From contig CALAZS010000279.1 of NCBI GenBank assembly GCA_937926265.1, forward strand, positions 1 to 48,039: 48,039 nucleotides of DNA, read 5' to 3'. A program made the position numbers and the translations under genes. The DNA is from an uncultured Gammaproteobacteria bacterium (GTDB lineage: Bacteria > Pseudomonadota > Gammaproteobacteria > Chromatiales > Chromatiaceae). The notes beneath the pieces are model-generated. The model saw only the letters and a program-made list of their open reading frames with translations. It searched no databases and was not told the origin of the DNA. Positions 15,513 through 23,699 of the stretch are shown piece by piece. The number at the start of each line of letters is the position of its first letter. The stretch's first letter is position 1.

Positions 15513-17336
15513 ATGAATAATAAGAAAATATTTCTTACGGACAATGTGCTGCGTGACGGTCACCAGTCACTCCTGGCTACCAGGATGCGTATCGACGACA
15601 TGCTGCCGATAGCAGAGAAGCTTGATCAGGTTGGTTTCTGGTCGCTGGAGACCTGGGGTGGGGCAACTTTTGATGCCTGTATTCGCTATCTTGGTGAGGA
15701 CCCATGGGAAAGACTGCGACTTTTGAAAAAAGCAATGCCAAATACGCCGCAACAGATGTTGCTACGCGGTCAGAATCTTTTAGGTTATCGCCACTACGCA
15801 GATGATGTAGTTAGAAAATTCGTTGAACGCTCAGCGGCTAACGGTATGGATGTCTATCGAATTTTCGATGCCATGAATGATGTGCGCAACCTCGAAACAG
15901 CGGTTAAAGCTGTCATCGAAAATGAAAAACATGCGCAGGGTACAATTTCCTACACAACCAGTCCGGTTCATTCCGTTGAAGGCTTTGTTGATATGGCAAA
16001 GCAGATGGAAGACATGGGGTGTCATTCAATCTGTATTAAAGACATGGCTGGACTGCTAAGACCATACGATGCCGAACAGCTTGTTACAAAACTTAAAGAT
16101 GCCTGCAGCCTTCCTGTTGCACTTCATTCACATGCAACTACCGGCCTGAGTACTGCAACCTTGTTGAAAGCAGTTGAAGCCGGTGTCGACGTAATCGATA
16201 CAACAATTTCCTCAATGAGCATGACCTACGGTCATTCTCCAACTGAATCGCTGGTTGCCATGTTCGAAGGTACCGAAAGAGATTCTGAATTGAATCTGCC
16301 ATTGCTTGAGGATATAGCGGCTTACTTCAGGGATGTGAGGAAAAAATATGCCAAATTTGAAGGTGCATTAAGAGGTGTAGACTCAAGAATACTGCTGGCC
16401 CAGGTCCCCGGTGGCATGTTAACCAACATGGAAAACCAGTTACGTGATCAGCAGGCCTCAGACAAATTCGACGAGGTTTTACAAGAGATTCCGCGAGTTC
16501 GGGAAGATCTGGGCTTCATACCGCTGGTAACCCCGACATCACAGATTGTTGGTACCCAAGCCGTTATCAACGTGCTCTCCGGTGAACGCTATAAAACCAT
16601 CACCAAGGAAACTGCAGGCGTATTAAGAGGTGAATACGGCGCTTCTCCAGCACCTGTAAATTCTGAGCTGCAGGCTAAAGTAGTTGATGAGGAAAACCCT
16701 GTCATTGACTGCCGTCCGGCTGACTTGATTGATGATGAGTACGATGAACTGACGGTGGAACTGAAAAACAAGGCAGTCGATAAGAATATCCAACTTGCCG
16801 ATAACATCGATGATGATGTGCTCATTTATGCACAGTTCCCTCAGGTTGGTCTTAAATATTTTGAAAACCGCGATAATCCGAATGCTTTTGAGCCTGCGCC
16901 TTCTGCAGAATCTGCAGCTACTCCCCAGGCAGAAAGTGTAGCTCCTGCTAAAAGCTCACCTGCTACCACTGAAGCTTATAATATTTCAGTCAATGGTCAG
17001 CAATACCACGTTATAGTTTCTCCTGAAGGTGCAGTTCAAAATATTGCCCCTGCAACAAACCAGGCTGCGCCATCAGCTAGCCCAGCTAATCAGGCAGCAG
17101 TTAATCAGGCAACTCCGGCCCCCGGTGTAGATATTCCAGCGCCACTGGCGGGCAATATTTTCAAAATTTCCGTCGCTACCGGTCAGCAGATCCAGCAGGG
17201 CGATGTCATCATGGTGCTTGAAGCCATGAAAATGGAAACTGAAGTTCGTGCCAATCAGGCCGGTACAGTTGCCGAAATTCTTGTCAATGAAGGCGATGCT
17301 GTTCAAGTTGGCCAGGCACTATTGAGACTGAGCTGA
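15513..17336 (+). CDS. oadA: Oxaloacetate decarboxylase alpha subunit (biotin carboxyltransferase)
   Basis: A 607-residue soluble subunit. The N-terminal carboxyltransferase barrel starts with DNVLRDGHQSLLATRMR and contains the metal site region ALHSHATTGLST. A conserved PYC/OADA domain follows to about residue 450, then an Ala/Pro/Gln-rich linker, and a biotinyl domain with EAMKMETE, where Lys573 carries biotin. The enzyme moves CO2 from oxaloacetate to biotin; the beta subunit then decarboxylates it and exports Na+. The linker from about 455 to 535 is flexible and repetitive in composition. It starts 23 bases after oadG and ends one base before oadB. Confidence 0.96.
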   Translation: MNNKKIFLTDNVLRDGHQSLLATRMRIDDMLPIAEKLDQVGFWSLETWGGATFDACIRYLGEDPWERLRLLKKAMPNTPQQMLLRGQNLLGYRHYADDVVRKFVERSAANGMDVYRIFDAMNDVRNLETAVKAVIENEKHAQGTISYTTSPVHSVEGFVDMAKQMEDMGCHSICIKDMAGLLRPYDAEQLVTKLKDACSLPVALHSHATTGLSTATLLKAVEAGVDVIDTTISSMSMTYGHSPTESLVAMFEGTERDSELNLPLLEDIAAYFRDVRKKYAKFEGALRGVDSRILLAQVPGGMLTNMENQLRDQQASDKFDEVLQEIPRVREDLGFIPLVTPTSQIVGTQAVINVLSGERYKTITKETAGVLRGEYGASPAPVNSELQAKVVDEENPVIDCRPADLIDDEYDELTVELKNKAVDKNIQLADNIDDDVLIYAQFPQVGLKYFENRDNPNAFEPAPSAESAATPQAESVAPAKSSPATTEAYNISVNGQQYHVIVSPEGAVQNIAPATNQAAPSASPANQAAVNQATPAPGVDIPAPLAGNIFKISVATGQQIQQGDVIMVLEAMKMETEVRANQAGTVAEILVNEGDAVQVGQALLRLS

Positions 17337-17337
17337 T

Positions 17338-18474
17338 ATGGAACAGGGAATAATGAATCTTTGGCAGTCCATGGGGATTGCCAACCTGGAGCTCGGCCAG
17401 ATTTTAATGATGCTGGTTGGCTGTGGCCTGATCTACCTGGCCATCGGTAAAAAATTCGAACCTCTACTACTTCTGCCGATTGGCTTTGGTGCCATTCTAA
17501 CCAATATCCCGCTGGCCGGCATTGGTGGTCCTGATGGTTTGCTTGGCTATGTTTACTCAGTTGGAATTGAGACAGGCATATTCCCACTTCTGATTTTCAT
17601 GGGTGTCGGCGCACTGACTGACTTCAGTGCCCTGATCGCCATGCCGAGAACACTTCTGCTTGGTGCAGCTGCGCAGTTTGGCATTTTTGTAACTTTGCTT
17701 GGTGCTTTATTTCTGAACTACGTGCCAGGATTTGATTTTACCCTGGCTGATGCTTCTGCCATTGCCATCATTGGTGGTGCTGATGGGCCAACTGCAATTT
17801 TCCTGGCCTCGCGTCTTGCGCCTGACCTGCTTGGTGCAATTGCTGTTGCCGCTTACTCCTACATGGCGCTTGTGCCCATTATTCAGCCGCCTATCATGCG
17901 CCTGCTGACCACCAAAGAAGAACGCTCGGTGGTAATGAGCCAGCTTCGTCCTGTGAAAAAACTGGAAAAAATCCTGTTTCCTTTTTCAGTTTTGCTTCTT
18001 TGTATTATGTTTTTACCATCCGCAGCGCCGCTTATCGGAATGTTTACCTTTGGTAATCTGCTACGCGAAAGCGGGGTGGTTGATCGTCTTAGCAAAGCTG
18101 CACAAAACGAAATCATTAACATAGTTACTATTTTCCTGGGACTGGCGGTTGGTTCCAGGTTGTCGGCAGAAAAATTCCTTACTGTTGAAACACTTGGAAT
18201 CCTGGCTCTTGGCGCCTTTGCTTTCTGCGTTGGCACTGCCTCTGGCGTTATCATGGGTAAAATCATGTACAAGGTTAGCGGCGGTAAGGTTAATCCACTG
18301 ATTGGTGCAGCCGGTGTATCCGCGGTGCCAATGGCTGCACGTGTCGTCAACAAGGTTGGGCTTGAAGCCAACCATCACAATTTCCTGTTAATGCATGCCA
18401 TGGGACCTAATGTAGCCGGTGTCATCGGCTCCGCAATTGCGGCCGGTATTCTACTGGCGGTAGTCGGAAATTAG
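17338..18474 (+). CDS. oadB: Oxaloacetate decarboxylase beta subunit (Na+ pump)
   Basis: A 378-residue membrane protein with about nine helices. The conserved IIGGADGPTAIF segment carries Asp149, equivalent to the essential Na+-binding Asp of OadB family members, and GNLLRESGVVDRLS plus SAVPMAARVV are family signatures. It decarboxylates carboxybiotin and pumps sodium ions out of the cell. ATG 17338 is used here; the start at Met6 is also possible. The pump would give this organism a primary Na+ gradient, alongside the Mrp-like complex upstream. Confidence 0.96.
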   Translation: MEQGIMNLWQSMGIANLELGQILMMLVGCGLIYLAIGKKFEPLLLLPIGFGAILTNIPLAGIGGPDGLLGYVYSVGIETGIFPLLIFMGVGALTDFSALIAMPRTLLLGAAAQFGIFVTLLGALFLNYVPGFDFTLADASAIAIIGGADGPTAIFLASRLAPDLLGAIAVAAYSYMALVPIIQPPIMRLLTTKEERSVVMSQLRPVKKLEKILFPFSVLLLCIMFLPSAAPLIGMFTFGNLLRESGVVDRLSKAAQNEIINIVTIFLGLAVGSRLSAEKFLTVETLGILALGAFAFCVGTASGVIMGKIMYKVSGGKVNPLIGAAGVSAVPMAARVVNKVGLEANHHNFLLMHAMGPNVAGVIGSAIAAGILLAVVGN

Positions 18475-18497
18475 TCCCTGATTTTCAAGAATTTTTT

Positions 18498-18526
18498 TTG
18501 ACAATACCCACCCCGGGTAATATGAT
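18498..18526 (+). promoter_or_regulatory. Near-consensus sigma-70 promoter for yceD
   Basis: TTGACA at 18498-18503, a 17-base spacer and TATGAT at 18521-18526. The expected transcription start is near 18533, three bases ahead of the yceD ATG, so the transcript would be nearly leaderless. Confidence 0.75.
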
Positions 18527-18535
18527 TGCGCGCTT

Positions 18536-19060
18536 ATGTCGCTGACATTGAAAAAATGTGTTAGTCCCTGGAAAGCCTGTGACCAGCAGTTGGTTTTTTC
18601 CCAGGAAGTCAAACTTTCCGAATTTGAGCGATTATCCAATGAACTCCTTGAAAATCAGGGCGTTATTGAGGTCGATATTGCCTTCGGAAGGAGTACGGAC
18701 AATGTTGCAGTCTTATCTGGAAGGATCGCCGGAAAACTGGTGATTGAGTGTCAGAGATGTCTTCTGCCAATGGACCAGCCGGTTGACTTCGAAATGAACC
18801 TGGCTTTGGTAAGGGCTGTTACAGACGAAACGCATGAACTCGACAGTAAATATGACATTTTTGAAATCGAAGATGATCAAATCTGTCTGAAAGATGTAAT
18901 TGAGGATGAGCTTTTTTTGCAGATTCCACAGGTTCCGATGCATACAGCTCCAAGTTGTGTGATTGAGACTGAATTTGGAGATGAAGCATTAAATCCTGAA
19001 GCGGAAGAGAAAGAAAACCCTTTCGCCGTTCTTGCATCGTTAAAAGATAAACTTAACTGA
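18536..19060 (+). CDS. yceD: YceD family protein (DUF177), 23S rRNA accumulation protein
   Basis: A 174-residue protein homologous to E. coli YceD, which is needed for normal 23S rRNA levels. It shows the CxxC pair in IECQRCLLPM, the acidic middle region EDDQICLKDVIEDELFLQIPQVPMH, and the C-terminal ENPFAVLASLKDKL typical of the family. The start at ATG 18536 gives the full family length, but a strong promoter directly upstream leaves almost no leader. Its stop codon lies within the stem of a terminator that separates it from rpmF. Confidence 0.9.
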   Translation: MSLTLKKCVSPWKACDQQLVFSQEVKLSEFERLSNELLENQGVIEVDIAFGRSTDNVAVLSGRIAGKLVIECQRCLLPMDQPVDFEMNLALVRAVTDETHELDSKYDIFEIEDDQICLKDVIEDELFLQIPQVPMHTAPSCVIETEFGDEALNPEAEEKENPFAVLASLKDKLN

Positions 19061-19079
19061 AGCCTGGCTTCAGTTTTTT
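19057..19079 (+). terminator. Intrinsic terminator/attenuator between yceD and rpmF
   Basis: A perfect stem CTGAAGC/GCTTCAG with a three-base loop is followed by six T. The left arm contains the yceD stop codon. Since yceD and rpmF usually share a transcript, this looks like a partial terminator that sets the ratio of the two; a separate rpmF promoter was not obvious. Confidence 0.8.
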
Positions 19080-19110
19080 AATTTAGCTTGCCTAATTCTG
19101 GAGACTAGAA

Positions 19111-19290
19111 ATGGCTGTTCAACAAAATCGCAAAACACCTTCCAAACGTGGAATGCGTCGTGCTCATGACGGACTTGATAAAGAGACTTTGTCAATTGAC
19201 CCGACTTCAGGCGAAACGCATCTGCGTCATCATGTATCACCTGATGGTTTTTATCGCGGTAAAAAAGTCATCAATAAAAACGACGACTGA
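19111..19290 (+). CDS. rpmF: 50S ribosomal protein L32
   Basis: A 59-residue basic protein beginning MAVQQNRKTPSKRGMRRAHD and containing SGETHLRHHVSPDGFYRGKKV, which is L32 of the type without zinc-binding Cys residues. It lies in its classical place between yceD and plsX. TCTGGAGA is a good ribosome binding site just before the ATG. Confidence 0.98.
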   Translation: MAVQQNRKTPSKRGMRRAHDGLDKETLSIDPTSGETHLRHHVSPDGFYRGKKVINKNDD

Positions 19291-19309
19291 TATTTGCGGA
19301 ACCGCATAA

Positions 19310-20329
19310 GTGGCCGAAAATATCAGGATATCTCTTGATGCAATGGGCGGAGACAATGGCGTAGAAGTTGTTGTCTCCGCTGCTTTAAATTACCTTAAAA
19401 ACGATTCAGATGTATCTCTGATACTTTGCGGAGATGAATCTGTAATTAAACCTCTGTTGCCAGACAATCTTCCTGGTGGGCTTTCTATCGTCCACGCATC
19501 GCAACAGGTGGCCATGGATGAACTTCCATCCAAAGCTCTCAGAAACAAAAAAGACTCCTCAATGCGCGTGGCTATCAACCAGGTCAAGGATGGTAATGCC
19601 GATGCCTGTGTCAGTGCCGGCAATACCGGCGCCTTAATGGCGACGGCGCGTTTTGTTCTTAAAATGATCCCCGGCATTGAGCGCCCGGCGATTATGACAA
19701 AACTGCCATCGACGAAAGGTGATACCTGGGTGTTGGATCTGGGTGCCAATGTAGACTGCACATCCGATCATCTTTTCCAGTTTGCGGTTATGGGGTCCGA
19801 ACTGCTTTCAGCCATTGGGGAAATCAATAACCCCCGGATTGGATTACTGAATATTGGCCAGGAAGAAATCAAGGGTAACGAACAGGTAAAGAAGGCCAAC
19901 GAACTTTTATCCGCCTCGGAATTAAACTATATCGGTTATGTTGAAGGCGATGACATTTATCTCAGTGATGTCGATGTGGTTGTAACCGATGGTTTTATTG
20001 GCAATGTTGCACTGAAAAGCAGCGAAGGCGTTGCTAAAATGATCCGCGAAAAGCTCAAGGCGGCCTTTACCCGCGGACCAGTATCAAAACTTGTTGGTCT
20101 TTTGGCATACCCGGTTTTAAAAGCCTTTGCACGTTCTATAGACCCTCGTCGCTATAATGGAGCCAGCCTGCTTGGCTTAAAAGGTATCGTGATCAAAAGT
20201 CATGGTGGTGTCGATGAACTGGCTTTTGAAAATGCCATAGCGGTAGCAAAAGCAGAAGTCGAGGGTGATGTAACAGAACACATTCAAGAAAAAATTGCCA
20301 CGCATATTAATAACAGGAACAGTGCATAA
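19310..20329 (+). CDS. plsX: Phosphate acyltransferase PlsX
   Basis: A 339-residue cytoplasmic, membrane-associated enzyme that makes acyl-phosphate from acyl-ACP for phospholipid synthesis. Signatures are ISLDAMGGDNG at the start, SAGNTGALMA, VLDLGANVDC, and VVTDGFIGNVALKSSEG. The start codon is GTG, 19 bases after rpmF. Its stop TAA shares a base with the ATG of fabH (TAATG). Confidence 0.97.
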   Translation: MAENIRISLDAMGGDNGVEVVVSAALNYLKNDSDVSLILCGDESVIKPLLPDNLPGGLSIVHASQQVAMDELPSKALRNKKDSSMRVAINQVKDGNADACVSAGNTGALMATARFVLKMIPGIERPAIMTKLPSTKGDTWVLDLGANVDCTSDHLFQFAVMGSELLSAIGEINNPRIGLLNIGQEEIKGNEQVKKANELLSASELNYIGYVEGDDIYLSDVDVVVTDGFIGNVALKSSEGVAKMIREKLKAAFTRGPVSKLVGLLAYPVLKAFARSIDPRRYNGASLLGLKGIVIKSHGGVDELAFENAIAVAKAEVEGDVTEHIQEKIATHINNRNSA

Positions 20330-21291
20330 TGTTTTCTCGTGTAATTGGAACAGGTAGTTATTTACCTGAAAAAATTCTTACCAATCATGACCTGGAAAAA
20401 ATGGTTGATACCAGTGATGAATGGATTACTGAGAGAACCGGAATAAAAAAACGTCACATTGTAGATGGCGAAACCACCTGCGACCTGGCTGAACAGGCAG
20501 CAATCAGGGCAATTGAAGCTTCAGGCATTGATAAAACCGAGATTGATCTGATTGTTATAGCGACCACAACTCCCGACAAGATTTTTCCCAGTACCGCATG
20601 TCTTTTACAACAACGATTGGATATACATGGCTGTGCTGCATTTGACGTTCAGGCAGTGTGTACAGGTTTTATCTACGCGATGGGCGTTGCCGATAATTTT
20701 ATCAAGGCTGGTAGCGCAAAGTGCGCACTGGTTATTGGTGCAGAAAGCATTTCCAAAATTATTGACTGGACAGACCGAAACACCTGCGTACTTTTCGGTG
20801 ATGGCGCTGGCGCAGTTATTCTTCAGGCATCTGAAGACCCCGGTATTCTATCAACACATCTCCATGCTGATGGCCAGTATGAAGAATTACTTCATGTACC
20901 CGCAGGCATATCACACGACCAGGAACGTCTTTTTAAAGGAGAGGCGCATCTTTGCATGAGAGGTGCGGAAGTCTTCAAAATGGCTGTCACAACACTGGGG
21001 CGCATTGTTGATGAAACACTGGCGGCCAACAACATGGAAAAAAGTGATGTCGACTGGCTGGTTCCTCATCAGGCTAACATTCGAATTATCAAGGCAACAG
21101 CAAAAAAGCTGCATATGAACATGGATCATGTTGTTGTAACTGTTGATGAACAGGGTAATACATCCGCTGCATCTGTGCCGCTGGCATTTGATACGGCAGT
21201 AAGGGAAGGTAAAATTAAAAAAGGTGAGACGGTTTTGATGGAAGCCTTCGGGGGAGGGTTTACCTGGGGTTCAGTGCTCCTCAAGTACTAG
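20329..21291 (+). CDS. fabH: 3-oxoacyl-ACP synthase III
   Basis: A 320-residue initiating condensing enzyme: acetyl-CoA plus malonyl-ACP gives acetoacetyl-ACP. The catalytic triad is visible: Cys111 in VQAVCTGFIYA, His in VPHQANIRI and Asn in GNTSAASVP. GADDITIONAL family motifs GTGSYLPEKILTN and FGGGFTWGSVLLKY mark the ends. It is followed by a 288-base gap with an inverted repeat before fabD. Confidence 0.97.
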   Translation: MFSRVIGTGSYLPEKILTNHDLEKMVDTSDEWITERTGIKKRHIVDGETTCDLAEQAAIRAIEASGIDKTEIDLIVIATTTPDKIFPSTACLLQQRLDIHGCAAFDVQAVCTGFIYAMGVADNFIKAGSAKCALVIGAESISKIIDWTDRNTCVLFGDGAGAVILQASEDPGILSTHLHADGQYEELLHVPAGISHDQERLFKGEAHLCMRGAEVFKMAVTTLGRIVDETLAANNMEKSDVDWLVPHQANIRIIKATAKKLHMNMDHVVVTVDEQGNTSAASVPLAFDTAVREGKIKKGETVLMEAFGGGFTWGSVLLKY

Positions 21292-21302
21292 ATACAAATT
21301 CT

Positions 21303-21421
21303 ACTCACACGGCATATTACTGCGTTAAAATTGTTCTAAAAATGCGGGGCTGTCGAACAGCAAACTTCGTGTAAATTCCGCTTTCTCGAACAATTTTGTT
21401 TTGTACTACACTCGTCTGAGT
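21303..21421. repeat. Imperfect inverted repeat, REP/MITE-like intergenic element
   Basis: In the 288 bases between fabH and fabD two arms face each other: ACTCA...AAAATTGTTC on the left (21303-21336) and GAACAATTTT...TGAGT on the right (21388-21421). The inner part holds further partial pairing and a short palindrome CTGTCGAACAG. The segment TACTGCGTTAAAATTGTTC resembles intergenic repeats that I recall from several gammaproteobacteria, but only this copy is in the window. No open frame is inside. The remaining AT-rich part to 21579 must hold any fabD promoter, which I could not define. Confidence 0.55.
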
Positions 21422-21579
21422 GAATCTTGAATTATTTAAAATAAAAAACTAAAAATTAGCATGTGAGTAATTTTCGCTTTTCTTATATTCAATTTAGAAA
21501 GTTTAAAACCAGATTAATAACTATATTCGTACTCAAATTTAAACTTAATGATTTAGTCCTGTAATAGACCAAATAAATT

Positions 21580-22524
21580 ATGACAAAAAAAATAGCGGTA
21601 GTTTTCCCCGGACAGGGGTCCCAGTCAGTCGGCATGATGTCCGAACTCTATGATAACCATCAGGTTGTTCAAGATACTTTTAACGAAGCCAATGATTCTC
21701 TCGGCTTCGATCTCTGGTCAATGATCAAGGATGGACCGACCGAATCTCTGAATCAAACAGAAAACACGCAACCGGCAATGCTGGCTTCAGGGGTTGCAGT
21801 CTGGCGACTTTTGCAGGAGCAGGGTTTGCCGCAACCGGCTAAGCTGGCCGGTCATAGTTTGGGAGAATACAGCGCCCTTGTTGCTGCTGATGCCATCGCA
21901 TTTTCCGATGCTGTGAAAATGGTTGCTCAAAGAGGACAATTCATGCAGCAAGCCGTACCTGAAGGCGAAGGTGCCATGGCGGCCATTCTTGGACTTGATG
22001 ATGAAACAATCGTCAAAGTCTGCAAAGATTCCGCGCAGGGCCAGGTAGCTGAGGCAGTTAATTTTAACTCTCCCGGACAGGTTGTAATCGCAGGAAATAA
22101 AAGTGCTATTGAAAGGGCAATGGCTGCTGCCAAGGAAGCCGGGGCAAAACGCGCCTTGCCTTTACCCGTAAGCGCACCATCTCACTGTGCGTTAATGAAA
22201 CCTGCTGCGGATAAACTTTCCGGTGTTTTAAGTGGTATTTCAGTATCACTGCCAGGCATTCCGGTCATTCATAATGTTAATGTCGAAGCTGCTGTGTCGG
22301 CTAATGAGGTTGCGGATTTACTGGCACAACAACTCTACAGCCCGGTTCGCTGGGTTGAAACAGTTCAGTCATTCGCAGATGATAATATTGATATTGTCAT
22401 TGAAGCCGGGCCCGGCAAAGTGTTAACCGGTTTATGTAAACGTATTAATAAATCCTTAAGTGGCGTAGCAGTTTTTGATGACGCCAGTTTGAAATCTGTT
22501 ATGGAGCAAATCAATGCTGAGTGA
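21580..22524 (+). CDS. fabD: Malonyl-CoA:ACP transacylase
   Basis: A 314-residue enzyme that loads malonyl groups onto acyl carrier protein. The start reads VFPGQGSQSVGM; Ser93 in GHSLGEYSAL is the nucleophile and His in SAPSHCALM the second catalytic residue. It overlaps fabG by eleven bases. No clear Shine-Dalgarno sequence is seen before the ATG. Confidence 0.97.
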   Translation: MTKKIAVVFPGQGSQSVGMMSELYDNHQVVQDTFNEANDSLGFDLWSMIKDGPTESLNQTENTQPAMLASGVAVWRLLQEQGLPQPAKLAGHSLGEYSALVAADAIAFSDAVKMVAQRGQFMQQAVPEGEGAMAAILGLDDETIVKVCKDSAQGQVAEAVNFNSPGQVVIAGNKSAIERAMAAAKEAGAKRALPLPVSAPSHCALMKPAADKLSGVLSGISVSLPGIPVIHNVNVEAAVSANEVADLLAQQLYSPVRWVETVQSFADDNIDIVIEAGPGKVLTGLCKRINKSLSGVAVFDDASLKSVMEQINAE

Positions 22525-23254
22525 AAAAATCGCCATAGTGACCGGTGCCAGCCGTGGTATTGGACAGGCAGTTGCTTTTGAATTGGGAAAAATGGGTGCC
22601 ACCGTTGTTGGTACTGCAACATCGGATAAAGGCGCTGATGCCATCTCGGAGTTTTTTACCAGCAACGATATAAAAGGCAAGGGCATGAAACTGGATGTCA
22701 GCGACCAGGAATCAATTGATGCCGTTTTAAAAGCCGTCACGGATGAGTTTGGCGTACCAACCATCCTTGTCAATAATGCCGGCATTACCCGCGATAACCT
22801 TTTGATGCGCATGAAAGAGGACGAATGGCAATCCATCATGGATACCAACCTGACTTCTGTATTTCGCATGAGCAAGGCGGTTCTGCGCGGCATGATGAAA
22901 GCAAAATTTGGCAGGATAATAAATATTTCCTCAGTAGTCGGAGCCACCGGCAACCCCGGGCAAACTAACTATTCTGCCGCCAAAGCCGGCATGATTGGCT
23001 TTACCAAGTCTATGGCCCGTGAAGTCGGCAGCCGTGGCATCACTGTAAATTCAGTTGCCCCCGGTTTCATTGATACCGATATGACCCGTGAATTGCCTGA
23101 TGAACAAAAAGAGGCCTTGCTGTCATCAATTCCTCTCGGTCGCCTGGGAAAACCTGCAGAAATCGCTGCGGCAGTGGTTTTTCTGGCAACAGATGCAGGC
23201 GGGTATATTACCGGTGAAACCCTGCATGTTAATGGCGGCATGCACATGGGTTAG
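22514..23254 (+). CDS. fabG: 3-oxoacyl-ACP reductase
   Basis: A 246-residue short-chain dehydrogenase that reduces 3-oxoacyl-ACP with NADPH. It has the cofactor motif TGASRGIGQA, NNAGITRDN, and the catalytic set Ser140, Tyr153 and Lys157 (NYSAAKAG). The ATG lies within the end of fabD, so translation is coupled. Confidence 0.97.
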   Translation: MLSEKIAIVTGASRGIGQAVAFELGKMGATVVGTATSDKGADAISEFFTSNDIKGKGMKLDVSDQESIDAVLKAVTDEFGVPTILVNNAGITRDNLLMRMKEDEWQSIMDTNLTSVFRMSKAVLRGMMKAKFGRIINISSVVGATGNPGQTNYSAAKAGMIGFTKSMAREVGSRGITVNSVAPGFIDTDMTRELPDEQKEALLSSIPLGRLGKPAEIAAAVVFLATDAGGYITGETLHVNGGMHMG

Positions 23255-23292
23255 TGAAATCCCCTCAGAATTAAAAAAAACGGCGGAATGCT

Positions 23293-23320
23293 TTGATATT
23301 CAGATAAATATGACTAAAAT
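23293..23320 (+). promoter_or_regulatory. Candidate promoter for acpP
   Basis: TTGATA at 23293-23298, 16 bases, and TAAAAT at 23315-23320, in the 118-base gap between fabG and acpP. A separate strong acpP promoter is expected, because the carrier protein is made in large amounts. Confidence 0.4.
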
Positions 23321-23372
23321 ACCATTCCACCACTAAGGTGAATCATTATTATTTTTGAAGGAAAAATAAAAC

Positions 23373-23606
23373 ATGAGTATAGAAGAACGCGTTCGCAAGA
23401 TTGTTATTGAGCAACTGGGTGTAAAAGAAGAAGAAGTAACTCTCGAAGCCTCTTTTGTGGATGATCTTGGTGCTGACTCTCTGGATACCGTTGAACTGGT
23501 AATGGCTCTGGAAGAAGAATTCGAAACAGAAATCCCGGATGAGGAAGCAGAAAAAATTACTACCGTGCAATTGGCTGTTGACTACATCAACGCTAACATC
23601 GGCTAA
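23373..23606 (+). CDS. acpP: Acyl carrier protein
   Basis: A 77-residue acidic protein with the phosphopantetheine site GADSLDTVELVMALEEEF, where Ser36 carries the prosthetic group. It begins MSIEERVRKIVIEQLGV, very close to E. coli AcpP. AAGGAAAAATAAA is a good ribosome binding site. A terminator follows at 23629. Confidence 0.98.
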   Translation: MSIEERVRKIVIEQLGVKEEEVTLEASFVDDLGADSLDTVELVMALEEEFETEIPDEEAEKITTVQLAVDYINANIG

Positions 23607-23628
23607 TTCCTGGTTCTCTTAGACCATA

Positions 23629-23669
23629 AAAAACCGCTGGCAGTCTCTCAGTGCGACCCGGCGGTTTTT
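23629..23669 (+). terminator. Rho-independent terminator after acpP
   Basis: The stem AAAAACCGCTGG/CCGGCGGTTTTT, with one G-T pair, encloses a loop of about 17 bases and ends in a T run. It separates acpP from fabF. Confidence 0.8.
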
Positions 23670-23699
23670 CTTTAGCAGCAACTCAACAAGAGGCTTTTT

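Noticed and set aside
17883..18371. Minus-strand open frame of 162 codons opposite oadB
   Set aside because: Low-complexity product on the opposite strand of a conserved gene; no support for expression.
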